Program-made: the position numbers and the translations under genes
Part shown: one piece after another, positions 15,713-28,198 of the stretch
How positions within the stretch are numbered: position 1 is the stretch's first letter
How the letters are laid out: each line of letters opens with the position of its first letter
The notes under the pieces: generated by a model
Databases searched by the model: none
Seen by the model: only the letters and a program-made list of their open reading frames with translations
Told to the model about the DNA's origin: nothing
NCBI GenBank assembly: GCA_963703385.1
Contig: OY969816.1
Coordinates: 2,914,001 to 2,978,000 of the forward strand
Direction of reading: 5' to 3'
DNA: 64,000 bases
Origin: Rhodoblastus sp963703385
Lineage (GTDB): Bacteria; Pseudomonadota; Alphaproteobacteria; Rhizobiales; Beijerinckiaceae

Positions 15713-15833
15713 CCTTCTCCCCTTGCGGGAGAAGGTGGATCGCGCGAAGCGCGAGACGGATGAGGGGTCGCCAGCCGCGGGAACCCCTCATCCGGCGCTG
15801 ACGCGCCACCTTCTCCCATAAGGGGGAGAAGGA
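15713..15833. repeat. Palindromic intergenic repeat element
   Basis: About 120 bp, made of nested inverted parts: CCTTCTCCC...GGGAGAAGG at the left, ACGGATGAGGGGT against AACCCCTCATCCG in the middle, and CACCTTCTCCC...GGGGGAGAAGG at the right. This is the kind of palindromic element scattered between genes in Hyphomicrobiales. It lies between the convergent-free pair ppdK and yjbQ and may act in transcript ends. Confidence 0.8.
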
Positions 15834-15841
15834 AGAATGCC

Positions 15842-18520
<2,679 letters not shown>

Positions 18521-18655
18521 GATCACTTCCTCGTTCCGCCAAAATCATCCACGCCGTCGTTCAGGGGCGTCGGAGCATGGTTGAGAGCTTCGGCCTTACC
18601 ACCTCGGCGGCGCAAAAGCCACGCGTCGGAAGCCGTCGCGGAACTAAACTAAAGG

Positions 18656-19225
18656 TCAGGGGCGAAGCTTCAGGCCCAGCGCGATCCAGCTCGCGCCATA
18701 GAAAACCAGATCGACGCCGAAAAGAACGCCCAGTACGAACAAGGTGTTGCCTGGCCATCCCGCGAGGATGAGCGCGCCGAGCAGGGTGGTGACCACGCCG
18801 GCGAGCACGATATATTCCTTCGGCCCCGCCGGCAGCTTGAAGCCAAGCCAGATGCGCGCGATTCCCGCGACCAGAAAGCCCACCCCGACCACCGCCGTCA
18901 GCGCGGCGGCGGCGACGACCGGCCGGGCCAGCGCGAAAGCCCCGAAGACCAGATAGAACAAGCCGCTGACAACCCAGAGAAAAAAGGCAGGCCAGTCGCG
19001 CGAATTGAAGCCCAGGACGATCTCGAAGCCGCCGGCGAGGATCAGCATGAAGGCGACCATGAAAACCACGGCCAGGGTCGAAACCGCCGCCATCGCGAGG
19101 GCTATGACGCCGAAGGCGAGGCATAAGGCGCCAAAGGCGAAAAACCAGCCCCAGCGCGCGCGCAGGCGATGGATCGCCCCGCCTAAATGATGATGCGGCT
19201 CCAGTCCCGGCATGCCCATGCTCAT
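18656..19225 (-). CDS. HdeD family acid-resistance membrane protein
   Basis: 189 aa from ATG 19225 with GGAG six bases upstream. Six hydrophobic helices typical of DUF308/HdeD: for example WGWFFAFGALCLAFGVIALA, VVFMVAFMLILAGGFEIVLG and FFLWVVSGLFYLVFGAFALA. E. coli HdeD is linked to acid resistance at high cell density; in most bacteria the role is untested. A His-rich N-terminus (EPHHHLGGAIHRL) precedes the first helix. Confidence 0.85.
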   Translation of the reverse strand: MSMGMPGLEPHHHLGGAIHRLRARWGWFFAFGALCLAFGVIALAMAAVSTLAVVFMVAFMLILAGGFEIVLGFNSRDWPAFFLWVVSGLFYLVFGAFALARPVVAAAALTAVVGVGFLVAGIARIWLGFKLPAGPKEYIVLAGVVTTLLGALILAGWPGNTLFVLGVLFGVDLVFYGASWIALGLKLRP

Positions 19226-19468
19226 GGCCCGCTCCAATGAAAAAGTCGCTTCCGTCCCGCCCGGCAGCCGTCCAGATCAAAGCCGCCTGCGGCTTGGCCG
19301 TCAAGCGTTTCGGCTTTGGCGCCTTGAACTTGACCTATGTAAATTGGCAAAGCGAGCCGCCCCGCCGCGACCAAAGGACGGCGACAAAATTCCGCCCCGC
19401 GATTGCCCCGCGCGCGCTCAGCGTGTAAAGCACCTCTTTCGCGCTTCTAGTCATGGGGGAGCGAAATA

Positions 19469-21400
19469 TTGATCGAGTGCGCCGTGAACAATGTTTCGAC
19501 GACCCCTGTCCTCGACCGGGTGAAAATCCCCGCCGACCTGCGCCGACTGCCGGAATCCGACCTGCGCGCGGTCGCCGAGGACCTTCGGCGCGCCACGATC
19601 GACGCCGTTTCCGTCACCGGCGGCCATCTCGGCTCCAGCCTCGGCGTCGTCGAATTGACCGTCGCGCTCCATTACGTCTTCAATACGCCGAAGGACCGGA
19701 TCGTTTGGGACGTCGGCCATCAGGCCTATCCGCACAAGATTCTCACCGGCCGGCGCGACCGCATCAAGTCCCTGCGCCAGGGCGGCGGCCTGTCCGGCTT
19801 CACCAAGCGCGCCGAAAGCGAATATGATTCCTTCGGCGCCGGCCATTCCTCGACGTCGATTTCGGCCGGCCTCGGCATGGCGGTGGCGCGCGATCTTTCG
19901 GGCGGCGACAATCATGTCATCTCGGTGATCGGCGACGGCTCGCTCTCGGCGGGGATGGCCTATGAGGCCATGAACAACGCCGGAGCGTCGCACGCCCGCC
20001 TCATCGTCATCCTCAACGACAACGACATGTCGATCGCGCCGCCGGTCGGCGCCATGTCGGCCTATCTCGCCCGCCTGTCCTCCGGCCGCGCTTATCTCAA
20101 GCTGCGCGACGCCGGCAAGTCCATCGCCCGCCATCTGCCGAAACCCGTGGAAACCGCGATCACCCGCGCGGTCGAGCACGCCCGGAACTATGTCACCGGC
20201 GGCACCTTGTTCGAGGAGCTCGGCTTCTATTACGTCGGCCCGATCGACGGCCATAATCTCGACCACCTGCTCCCAGTCCTGAAGAACGTCCGCGACGCCG
20301 ATGTCGGCGGGCCGGTGCTGATCCATGTCGTGACCCAGAAAGGCAAGGGCTACGCCCCCGCCGAGGCCGCCGAGGACAAGTATCACGGCGTCAACAAATT
20401 CGACGTGGTGACCGGAACCCAGGTCAAGCCCAAGGCCAATGCGCCGTCCTACACCAAGGTTTTCGGGCAATCCCTGGTCAAGGAAGGCGAAAAGGACGAC
20501 AGGATCGTCGCCATCACCGCCGCCATGCCCAACGGGACGGGCGTGGACCTGTTCCAGCAGGCTTTTCCCAAGCGCAGCTTCGATGTCGGCATCGCCGAGC
20601 AGCATGCCGTGACTTTCGCCGCCGGACTCGCGACCGAAGGGTTCAAGCCTTTCTGCGCCATTTATTCGACCTTCCTGCAGCGCGGCTACGATCAGGTCGT
20701 GCATGACGTGGCGATCCAGAACCTGCCGGTGCGCTTCGCCCTCGACCGCGCCGGCCTCGTCGGCGCCGACGGCGCGACCCATGCCGGCTCCTTCGACATC
20801 GCTTATCTCGGAATCCTGCCGAACATGGTGATGATGGCCGCCGCCGACGAAGCGGAGCTGGTCCATATGGTCGCGACCGCCGCGGCTTACGACAAGGGCC
20901 CGATCGCCTTCCGCTATCCGCGCGGCAACGGCGTCGGCGTCGAATTGCCGCAGGAGGGCAAGCCGCTCGAAATCGGCAAGGGCCGCATCGTCGTGCAGGG
21001 CGACAAGGTCGCGATCCTGTCGCTCGGCGCGCGGCTCTCGGAAGCGCTGGGCGCCGCCGAAATATTGGCGGCGCAGGGCGTTTCGGCCACGGTCGCCGAT
21101 GCGCGCTTCGCCAAGCCGCTCGATGTCGAACTGATCCGCAAACTCGCGCGCACGCATGAGGCGCTGATCACCGTCGAGGAAGGCTCCATCGGCGGCTTCG
21201 GCTCCTTCGTCGCCCAGCAACTGGCCGAAGACGGCCTGCTCGACGGCGGCCTGCGCTTCCGCGCCATGGTCCTGCCAGACGTCTTCCTCGACCACGACAA
21301 GCCCGAGACAATGTACGCCAGGGCCGGGCTCGACGCGAAGGGCATCGCCGCCAAGGTTTTTGAAGCCCTCGGCCGCCAGGCGGCGATCAAGACCGCGTGA
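19469..21400 (+). CDS. dxs: 1-deoxy-D-xylulose-5-phosphate synthase
   Basis: 643 aa, full length. Thiamine-diphosphate enzyme that joins pyruvate and glyceraldehyde 3-phosphate, first step of the MEP isoprenoid pathway. Motifs: GGHLGSSLGVVELTVALHYV, VWDVGHQAYPHKILTGR, the ThDP loop VIGDGSLSAGMAYEAMNNAG, FDVGIAEQHAVTFAAGLA and GLVGADGATHAGSFDIAYL. The start is TTG 19469 behind GGGGGAG; GTG 19484 is an alternative. Its stop overlaps the start of tlyA (GTGA), and a second methyltransferase follows, so the three form an operon. Confidence 0.96.
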   Translation: MIECAVNNVSTTPVLDRVKIPADLRRLPESDLRAVAEDLRRATIDAVSVTGGHLGSSLGVVELTVALHYVFNTPKDRIVWDVGHQAYPHKILTGRRDRIKSLRQGGGLSGFTKRAESEYDSFGAGHSSTSISAGLGMAVARDLSGGDNHVISVIGDGSLSAGMAYEAMNNAGASHARLIVILNDNDMSIAPPVGAMSAYLARLSSGRAYLKLRDAGKSIARHLPKPVETAITRAVEHARNYVTGGTLFEELGFYYVGPIDGHNLDHLLPVLKNVRDADVGGPVLIHVVTQKGKGYAPAEAAEDKYHGVNKFDVVTGTQVKPKANAPSYTKVFGQSLVKEGEKDDRIVAITAAMPNGTGVDLFQQAFPKRSFDVGIAEQHAVTFAAGLATEGFKPFCAIYSTFLQRGYDQVVHDVAIQNLPVRFALDRAGLVGADGATHAGSFDIAYLGILPNMVMMAAADEAELVHMVATAAAYDKGPIAFRYPRGNGVGVELPQEGKPLEIGKGRIVVQGDKVAILSLGARLSEALGAAEILAAQGVSATVADARFAKPLDVELIRKLARTHEALITVEEGSIGGFGSFVAQQLAEDGLLDGGLRFRAMVLPDVFLDHDKPETMYARAGLDAKGIAAKVFEALGRQAAIKTA

Positions 21401-22128
21401 GCGCGACGACCCGGGCCGATATCGCCTTGGTCGAGCGCGGCTTTTTCGCCAGCCGCGCCAAGGCGCGAGAGGCGATCGAGGCCGGCCTCGTCACCCTCGA
21501 CGGGCGTCCGGTCGCCAAACCCTCCGAACCTGTCGCCGAAGGCGCGCGGCTCGACGCCCGCCCCGTCTATCCCTGGGTGTCGCGCGGCGGCGTGAAGCTC
21601 GCTGCGGCGCTCGACGCCTTCGCGCTCGATCCCGCCGGCAAACAGGCGCTCGACGTCGGGGCCTCGACCGGCGGTTTTGTCCATGTCCTGCTGACGCGCG
21701 GCGCGACGCATGTGACCTGCGTCGATGTCGGCCACGGCCAGCTTCACCCGAAAATTGCGGAGGATGCGCGGGTAAAATCGCTGGAAAGGCGCGACGCCCG
21801 GACGCTCTCGGGCCAAGACCTCCCCGCCCCGCCGCAGATGATCGTCGGCGACGTGAGCTTCATTTCGCTGGAAAAAATCCTGCCGCCGGTTCTGGCGCTC
21901 GCCGCGCCGCGGGCCGAGGTCGTTTTCCTGATCAAGCCGCAGTTCGAAGTCGGGCCGGAACGGGTCAAAAAGGGTCTTGTCCGCGATGAGGCCGCCCAAA
22001 AGGCCGCCTGCGAAAAAATCGCGGCGCTGGTCGAATCCCTTGGCTGGCGGGTCATCGGCCTGATCGCCTCGCCCATTGCAGGCGGCGACGGCAATCGTGA
22101 ATTTCTGATCGGCGCACGGCATGATTGA
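21397..22128 (+). CDS. tlyA: TlyA family rRNA 2'-O-methyltransferase
   Basis: 243 aa. N-terminal S4 RNA-binding domain (about 5-65; RADIALVERGFFASRAKARE then AGLVTLDGRPVAKPSEPV) joined to an FtsJ/RrmJ-fold methyltransferase (KQALDVGASTGGFVHVLLTR, then VDVGHGQLHPKI and IVGDVSFISLEKILP). TlyA proteins methylate rRNA ribose at the subunit interface; older annotations call them hemolysin A. GTG start overlaps the dxs stop, and its end overlaps the next gene by 8 bp. Confidence 0.93.
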   Translation: MSATTRADIALVERGFFASRAKAREAIEAGLVTLDGRPVAKPSEPVAEGARLDARPVYPWVSRGGVKLAAALDAFALDPAGKQALDVGASTGGFVHVLLTRGATHVTCVDVGHGQLHPKIAEDARVKSLERRDARTLSGQDLPAPPQMIVGDVSFISLEKILPPVLALAAPRAEVVFLIKPQFEVGPERVKKGLVRDEAAQKAACEKIAALVESLGWRVIGLIASPIAGGDGNREFLIGARHD

Positions 22129-23398
22129 GCTGAACGCCCTGCTCGACATCGAAAAGCTCGGCGCGCGCGGCGAAGGCGTAAGCCGGGGGCCGCACGGCCT
22201 GATCTTCACTCCCTTCGCCTTGCCCGGCGAAAGAATCCGCGCGGAAGTGGACGGCGAGCGCGCAAAACTCGTCGAAGTGCTGACTGCCTCCCCCGATCGC
22301 GTCGCGGCGCCCTGCCCCCATTTCACCCAATGCGGCGGCTGCGCGGTGCAGACCCTTGCAGAACCCGCCTATCGCGCCTGGAAGGGCGGTCTCGTCGCGG
22401 ACGCCTTGCGCAACGCGGGAATCGACGCTCAAGTCGCGCCGCTGGTTGCGGCCTGGGGCGCGGGACGGCGGCGCGCGACCTTTCATTCCCGCAACGACCA
22501 GCGCGGCGAGCCCCATGTCGGTTTTATGCAGGCGCGCAGCCATCGCATCTTTGAGCTCGACTCCTGCCCGATCCTCGCGCCGGAAATGGCAGGAGCCCTG
22601 CCCGCCGCGCGGCGGGTCGCGGAAATCCTGAAAAACCTCGGCAAACCGCTCGATCTCGTCTTGACCGCGAGCCTTGACGGCCTCGATCTCGACATGCGCG
22701 GCAGCGGCGCGCTCGACTTTTCGCTCGAACAGGCCCTTATCGCGGCGGCGAGGGACATCGACCTCGCGCGCATCTCCAACCACGGCGTGGCCCTGTTCGA
22801 ACGCCGCGCGCCAAAAATCCTCGTCGGTCGCGCCCGCGTCGCGCCGCCGCCCGGCGCCTTCCTTCAGGCCACCGCCGCCGGCGAGGAGGCTTTGGCGGGT
22901 CTCGTCCTCGACGCCGTGGGCGGGGCGAAGAAGACCGCCGACCTGTTCTGCGGCGTCGGAACCTTCGCGCTCCGGCTAGCGGAAAAGGCCGAGGTTTTCT
23001 GCGCCGACGGCGATGCGGGCGCGCTCGCCGCCTGCCTGCGCGGCGCGCGCGAAACGCCTGGCCTGCGGCCAGTCAAGGGCGAACGCCGCGACCTGTTCGA
23101 CCGTCCGCTGCTCGCCGGCGAACTGGCGTCTTTCGACGCCGTCATCTTCGACCCCCCGCGCGCCGGCGCCGAGGCGCAGGCGCGGGAGCTGGCGAAAAGC
23201 GACGTCCCGACCCTTGCCGGCTTGTCCTGCAACCCGCAGACGTTTGCGCGCGACGCAAAAATCCTGATCGGCGGAGGCTATGCCTTGGAGCGGGTGACGC
23301 CGGTTGACCAATTCCTTTTTTCGCCCCATGTGGAGCTGGTCGGCGTGTTCCGCAAAGCGCCGCAAAAGCCCGCGCGCAAACGCCGCCTGCTCGGCTGA
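22121..23398 (+). CDS. RlmD/TrmA-type RNA m5U methyltransferase
   Basis: 425 aa. N-terminal TRAM domain (LLDIEKLGARGEGVSRGPHG), then the CPHFTQCGGCAVQ region with Cys positions of an iron-sulfur cluster in RlmD-like enzymes, then a SAM-dependent domain: ADLFCGVGTFALRLAEKAEV, VIFDPPRAGAEAQ and the catalytic Cys in TLAGLSCNPQTFARDAKIL. It methylates uridine C5 in rRNA or tRNA; the exact target cannot be told from sequence. Last gene of the dxs operon. Confidence 0.92.
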   Translation: MIELNALLDIEKLGARGEGVSRGPHGLIFTPFALPGERIRAEVDGERAKLVEVLTASPDRVAAPCPHFTQCGGCAVQTLAEPAYRAWKGGLVADALRNAGIDAQVAPLVAAWGAGRRRATFHSRNDQRGEPHVGFMQARSHRIFELDSCPILAPEMAGALPAARRVAEILKNLGKPLDLVLTASLDGLDLDMRGSGALDFSLEQALIAAARDIDLARISNHGVALFERRAPKILVGRARVAPPPGAFLQATAAGEEALAGLVLDAVGGAKKTADLFCGVGTFALRLAEKAEVFCADGDAGALAACLRGARETPGLRPVKGERRDLFDRPLLAGELASFDAVIFDPPRAGAEAQARELAKSDVPTLAGLSCNPQTFARDAKILIGGGYALERVTPVDQFLFSPHVELVGVFRKAPQKPARKRRLLG

Positions 23399-23400
23399 GC

Positions 23401-23445
23401 GGCCGCTCTTCCCTCCCCCTTGTGGGGAGGGTCAGGGTGGGGGTA
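23401..23445. repeat. Short palindromic GC repeat, possible terminator
   Basis: CCTCCCC...TTGTGGGGAGG hairpin followed by AGGGTCAGGGTGGGGG, a common alphaproteobacterial intergenic motif. It lies 3 bp after the dxs operon and may end its transcript. Confidence 0.55.
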
Positions 23446-23483
23446 ACACGCTTCCAACCGAAGATTCCAAAGAGATCGATCCG

Positions 23484-24902
23484 ATGACCGAGCTTTCGCC
23501 CGCCGACATCGCCACGCAACTGGCAAGGATCGTCGGCGAGAAATATGTCCTGACAGCGGCCCAGGACATGGAAGCTTATCTGAGCGAGCCGCGCGATCTC
23601 TGGCATGGCAAGGCGTCTTGCGTCGTCCGCCCCGGCTCGACCCAGCAAGTCGCCGCCATTTGCGCCTTCGCTGACCAACACGGCCTGAAGATCGTGCCGC
23701 AGGGCGGCAACACCGGCCTCGTCGGCGGCCAGATTCCCGACCGGTCTGGCCGCGAAATCCTGCTGTCGCTCGGGCGCCTCGACAAGATCCGCGAGATCGA
23801 CCCGCAGTCCAACACCATGGTCGTCGAGGCCGGCGTGACCCTGCAGAAAGTGCAGGAGGCCGCCGAAAGCGTCGATCGCCTGTTCCCGCTGTCGCTCGCT
23901 TCCGAGGGCTCCTGCACCATCGGCGGCAATCTGGCGTCCAACGCCGGCGGCACGGCGGTTTTGGCCTATGGCAACGCCCGCGATCTCGTCACCGGACTCG
24001 AAGTGGTGCTGGCCGACGGCTCGGTGCTCGATAACTTGTCCAAGTTGCGCAAGGACAATACCGGCTACGACCTGAAACACGTTTTCATCGGCTCGGAAGG
24101 CACGCTCGGCGTCATCACCGCCGCCGTGGTGAAGCTTTATCCGCGCCCGCGCGCGATCGAGACCGCATTCATCGGCCTCGCCTCGCCGGAAAAATGCCTG
24201 GAGCTGCTGGTTCTGGCGCAAAGCATGGCCGGGCCTGATTTGAAAACCTTTGAGTTCATGTCGCGCTTCGGCGTCGAGATCGTCGTGAAACATTCCGCCG
24301 GCGCGCGCGAGCCGCTGGAGGCGCCGCACGCCTGGTATGTGCTGCTGGAGCTGGCCTCGCAATCGGAAAGCGGCCTCAACGACAAGATGATGGCCCTGCT
24401 GGAGGCGGCTTTCGAGCGCGAGATCGTCGAGGACGCGGTGGTCGCCGCCTCGCTCGACCAGCGCAGCGCGTTTTGGGTTTTACGCGAAAACTTGTCTGAG
24501 ATGCAGAAACTGGAAGGCGGCTCGATCAAGCACGACGTCTGCGTGCCGGTCGCATCGGTTCCCGCCTTTCTCGCGGAAGCGCTTCCCGTGGTGGAAAAGA
24601 CCATCCCCGGCGCCCGGCCCGTGCCGTTCGGCCACATGGGCGACGGCAATATCCATTTCAACGTCACCCAGCCGGTCGGCGCCGACAAGGCGGCTTTTCT
24701 CGACCGCTGGGCGGAGCTGAATGACAACGTCCACGCGGTGGTAAAAAGAATGAACGGCTCGATTTCCGCCGAACACGGCATAGGCGTGCTGAAACGCGAC
24801 CTGCTGCCGGCGGTGAAAAACCCGGTCGCCATGAACGTCATGCGCCGCTTCAAGACGGCGCTCGACCCGCATAACACGCTCAATCCGGGAAAGGTGCTGT
24901 AA
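23484..24902 (+). CDS. FAD-binding 2-hydroxyacid dehydrogenase (GlcD/D2HGDH type)
   Basis: 472 aa from ATG 23484. FAD-binding type 4 domain: VVRPGSTQQVAAICAFADQH, IVPQGGNTGLVGGQIPDRSG, SLASEGSCTIGGNLASNAGG and GLEVVLADGSVLDN. The C-terminal FAD-linked oxidase domain shows PFGHMGDGNIHFNVTQP with conserved His, and ISAEHGIGVLKRDLL. The family includes D-2-hydroxyglutarate, D-lactate and glycolate dehydrogenases that pass electrons to quinones or ETF. It is a single gene without glcE/glcF partners, which favours a D-2-hydroxyglutarate or D-lactate role over glycolate oxidase. Confidence 0.9.
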   Translation: MTELSPADIATQLARIVGEKYVLTAAQDMEAYLSEPRDLWHGKASCVVRPGSTQQVAAICAFADQHGLKIVPQGGNTGLVGGQIPDRSGREILLSLGRLDKIREIDPQSNTMVVEAGVTLQKVQEAAESVDRLFPLSLASEGSCTIGGNLASNAGGTAVLAYGNARDLVTGLEVVLADGSVLDNLSKLRKDNTGYDLKHVFIGSEGTLGVITAAVVKLYPRPRAIETAFIGLASPEKCLELLVLAQSMAGPDLKTFEFMSRFGVEIVVKHSAGAREPLEAPHAWYVLLELASQSESGLNDKMMALLEAAFEREIVEDAVVAASLDQRSAFWVLRENLSEMQKLEGGSIKHDVCVPVASVPAFLAEALPVVEKTIPGARPVPFGHMGDGNIHFNVTQPVGADKAAFLDRWAELNDNVHAVVKRMNGSISAEHGIGVLKRDLLPAVKNPVAMNVMRRFKTALDPHNTLNPGKVL

Positions 24903-25010
24903 AGCCCGCGAGAGATCGCCTCGCAGCGCGCCGGCAATCCGAAACCGGATTTCATCTCCTTGTTAATGAATGACGTTTAAAAATCGCAGACCGCGCTTGA
25001 GGCAGGCTGC

Positions 25011-27065
25011 ATGAACTTGTCGTTCAACTCGCATTTTTCGCTGACTGCCGTCGAAGCGGAACTACAGGCCGATCCGCGCATTCAGGCGCGCGCGCTGGAA
25101 GTGTTCGGCAAACGCGAAGTGATGAATTCCTATCTGGCGCAGTTTGTTTTCGCCTTGATCGCCATCGCAGGATATTTCACTGGAAATAAAAGTCTTATCT
25201 TTATTGGCCTGATCCATTGCCTGGTCGATCAACTGGTTCGGCGCAATCTCCGCATGCTTGCCCGGACGCTGGCCCAGGGCGAAATCGACCACGCTCGTTT
25301 GGGTCATATCGAACATATTTTCTATGGCGTCGGCTTCGTCTGGGCGATGGCGTCCTGGCCTCTGGCGGAAGCTCTGGACGGCCTTCGTCTCCTGCTGACG
25401 GTGGTTTCCGTGGCCGGTCTGCTGGTCATGGCCAATACGACCTGTTTTGCCCCACGCGTGTTCAGAGCCTCGGTTATCGGCTTCGCGCTTGGAATTGCCC
25501 TGGCGATTCCAGCGATCGCGACCATCCCCTGGTATCTGCTCGGCGGCGCGACCGCCGCATTCGTGATCGTTATCCAGGGCGTCGGCGCGGGCACATCCCG
25601 GCAATTGATCCACATGCTCCGCATGCAGGTCGAGCGCGACGAAGCCATCGAGGGCCACAAACGCACCATCGCGGCGCTGGAATCCGCCCGCAGGGCGGCA
25701 ACCCGTCTGGCGGAGACGGACAATCTGACCGGGCTCGCCAACCGCTTGCTGTTCTTGACCAGGCTCGACGCCGTCATTGCCGGCGGAAAGCCTTTCTCGC
25801 TGACTTTGCTGGACATCGATCTTTTCAAGAACATCAACGACGCCCTGGGGCACGCCATCGGCGACGAAGCGCTCAAGGCGATTGCCGGCGTGCTGGCGAA
25901 AGGCGCGGAGCAGCATTGTTTCGCGGCCCGCCTCGGCGGAGACGAATTCGGGATCATCGCTTACGGCGACCGCGACCAAAAAGGCGGCGCGGACCTCATG
26001 GCCTGGGTGAAAAAGGGCATCGACGACCTTCGAACGATGAATTGGGAAATTCCCGCCATCTCGATCACCGGGGGCTCCGCCTATTTTCCGGGAGACGCAA
26101 GCAACCGCTCAGACCTGCTGGCGGCGGCGGACATGGCGCAGCGCGAGGCGAAAAAGGCCAAGCGCGGCGGCCATCTCGATTACAGCGCAAGTCTGACCGA
26201 CACATTCCGCAGGGAGACCAAGATCGCGCAAGGGATCAACCGGGCGATCGCCTCCCGCTCGCTTTCCCTTTACTTCCAGCCCCGGATCAATCTGACGAAC
26301 GGCCGGGTGGAGGGCGCCGAGGCGTTGTCCCGCTTCCCGGGCAAAGTTTTCGCGGGTCACTCCCTCGAAGAAATTTTCGATGTGGCCGAAAAGCACGGCC
26401 TCGGAGCTCTCCTCGACGAATTGGTGCTGGACGTCTACTGTGAGGCCCTGGTCGCCTTGCGAGACGAATATTCGATTTCCCTGCCGACTTCGGTCAATCT
26501 TTCCGGCGCCGTCCTCAAGGCGCCGGAACGGTTGCTCGCCAAACTCAACATGCTGATTGGCGAGGGCCTTTCCCCCGCGCTGATCCGCATTGAAATCACT
26601 GAAAACGCCATCTATGGCCGAGGCCAGATCGGGGTTATCGAACTGCTCGACGAAATCGTGAAACTCGGCTTCAGCCTCGCGCTGGACGATTTCGGAACCG
26701 GCAGCGGAACCTTGCGCCATCTCGTCACCCTGCCGATCAGGGAAATCAAGATCGACCGATCCTTCGTTTCAGGCATGCTGACGGACCGCAGCAAGAGCGC
26801 CATTATCGGCGGGCTGATCGTCACCGGCCGGGACATGGGCGTCGATGTCGTCGCCGAAGGCGTCGAAAGCAAAGAAGAAGCCGACCGTCTGCGCTCGATG
26901 GGCGCGCAATTCGCCCAAGGCTTTTTCTGGTCGAGACCCCTGCCGCTTTCCCAATTCGCGGAATTCGCACGCCTCTTCGGTCCCGGCGCCAGGCTGAATT
27001 TTTCGGGCGCGCCCAAAGCCGCCCTGGCGAGCCGCCCGCAATTTCAGCCGGCAAGGCGCGCCTGA
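25011..27065 (+). CDS. Membrane GGDEF/EAL c-di-GMP protein
   Basis: 684 aa. The first 200 residues hold several membrane helices (FVFALIAIAGYFTGNKSLIF, LLLTVVSVAGLLVMA, VIGFALGIALAIPAIATIPW), with no periplasmic sensor domain of size. The GGDEF domain (about 235-395) has an intact ARLGGDEFGIIAYGD site near residue 309, so it may make c-di-GMP. The EAL domain (about 405-660) shows EGAEALSRF, EITENAIYG, LALDDFGTGSGTL, IKIDRSFVSGM and VAEGVES, so it also looks active as a phosphodiesterase. The net direction cannot be told. Stand-alone gene with AT-rich sequence upstream. Confidence 0.94.
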   Translation: MNLSFNSHFSLTAVEAELQADPRIQARALEVFGKREVMNSYLAQFVFALIAIAGYFTGNKSLIFIGLIHCLVDQLVRRNLRMLARTLAQGEIDHARLGHIEHIFYGVGFVWAMASWPLAEALDGLRLLLTVVSVAGLLVMANTTCFAPRVFRASVIGFALGIALAIPAIATIPWYLLGGATAAFVIVIQGVGAGTSRQLIHMLRMQVERDEAIEGHKRTIAALESARRAATRLAETDNLTGLANRLLFLTRLDAVIAGGKPFSLTLLDIDLFKNINDALGHAIGDEALKAIAGVLAKGAEQHCFAARLGGDEFGIIAYGDRDQKGGADLMAWVKKGIDDLRTMNWEIPAISITGGSAYFPGDASNRSDLLAAADMAQREAKKAKRGGHLDYSASLTDTFRRETKIAQGINRAIASRSLSLYFQPRINLTNGRVEGAEALSRFPGKVFAGHSLEEIFDVAEKHGLGALLDELVLDVYCEALVALRDEYSISLPTSVNLSGAVLKAPERLLAKLNMLIGEGLSPALIRIEITENAIYGRGQIGVIELLDEIVKLGFSLALDDFGTGSGTLRHLVTLPIREIKIDRSFVSGMLTDRSKSAIIGGLIVTGRDMGVDVVAEGVESKEEADRLRSMGAQFAQGFFWSRPLPLSQFAEFARLFGPGARLNFSGAPKAALASRPQFQPARRA

Positions 27066-27211
27066 AGCCGTCGAACATCCGGCTCGGGCTCGCGCTCCCC
27101 GTCCAACGGCCTGTCGAAGGCCGCCGCTTTCGCTGATCGCGCCATCCTCCAATCGCCCAACTTGACGCTCTTGCCCCGCCATCGTCTCATGACGACCCGA
27201 CGGAGGCGCCC

Positions 27212-28198
27212 ATGTCCAGATTCAAAGCCATACGCATCGACAAGGATGCGTCCGGTTATCGCGCGGCTTATTCGGAATTCGACGAATCCGAACTGATGGA
27301 CGGCGACGTGACCGTCCGCGTCACCCATTCCACGGTCAATTACAAGGACGGCCTCGCGATCACCGGCAAGTCGCCGGTGGTGCGGCGCTTTCCGATGATC
27401 CCGGGCATCGATTTTGCGGGTGTGGTCGAAAGCTCCTCCCACCCGGAGTTCAAGCCGGGCGATGAAGTGGTCCTCAACGGCTGGGGCTGCGGCGAGACCC
27501 ATTTCGGCGGCTATGCGCAAAAGGCGCGAGTCAACGGCGACTGGCTCGTGCCCTTGCCCAAAGCCTTTACCGCCGCGCAGAGCATGGCGATCGGCACGGC
27601 GGGCTATACCGCGGCGCTCGCGGTGCTGGCGCTGGAAAAACAGGGCATGACGCCCGACCGCGGCCCCGTCCTGGTCACCGGCGCGGCGGGCGGCGTCGGC
27701 TCGATCGCCATTTGCCTGCTCGCCAAGGCCGGCTGGCGGGTCATCGCCTCCACCGGCAGGAAGGACGAGGCTGATTTCCTGAAATATCTCGGCGCGTCGG
27801 AAATCATCGACCGCGCCGAACTTTCCGCGCCCGGAAAACCGCTCGGCAAGGAGCGCTGGGCGGCGGCCGTGGACGTGGTCGGCTCGCATACCCTCGCCAA
27901 TGTCCTCGCCCAGACCGCTTATGAAGGCGCCGTCGCCGCCTGCGGTCTCGCCCAAGGCATGGACCTGCCGACCAGTGTCGCGCCCTTCATCCTGCGCGGC
28001 GTCTGCCTGCTCGGCATCGACAGCGTGACCAAGCCGAAATCGGCGCGACTGGAAGCCTGGGACGTGCTGGCGCGCGATCTCGACCAGACCAAACTGGCCG
28101 AGCTCAGCCAGACCATCGGCTTGTACAAGGTGATGCAAACCGCCGCGGAAATTCTCGAAGGCAAGGTGCGCGGCCGGGTGATCGTGGAGATAGATTGA
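27212..28198 (+). CDS. acuI: Acryloyl-CoA reductase / YhdH-type quinone oxidoreductase
   Basis: 328 aa, full length for the AcuI/YhdH branch of medium-chain dehydrogenases. NADPH-dependent reduction of acryloyl-CoA to propionyl-CoA. Motifs: STVNYKDGLAITGKSPVVRR, PMIPGIDFAGVVESS, NGWGCGETHFGGYAQKARV, and the nucleotide fold VLVTGAAGGVGSIAICLLAK. No zinc-site cysteines of alcohol dehydrogenases. In alphaproteobacteria this enzyme detoxifies acryloyl-CoA and links 3-hydroxypropionate to propionyl-CoA; meaB in this window would serve the next steps. Confidence 0.92.
   Translation: MSRFKAIRIDKDASGYRAAYSEFDESELMDGDVTVRVTHSTVNYKDGLAITGKSPVVRRFPMIPGIDFAGVVESSSHPEFKPGDEVVLNGWGCGETHFGGYAQKARVNGDWLVPLPKAFTAAQSMAIGTAGYTAALAVLALEKQGMTPDRGPVLVTGAAGGVGSIAICLLAKAGWRVIASTGRKDEADFLKYLGASEIIDRAELSAPGKPLGKERWAAAVDVVGSHTLANVLAQTAYEGAVAACGLAQGMDLPTSVAPFILRGVCLLGIDSVTKPKSARLEAWDVLARDLDQTKLAELSQTIGLYKVMQTAAEILEGKVRGRVIVEID

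Noticed and set aside
19451..21295. Minus-strand open frame of 614 codons opposite dxs
   Set aside because: Shadow of dxs caused by high GC at third positions; its protein has no family character and dxs is certain.
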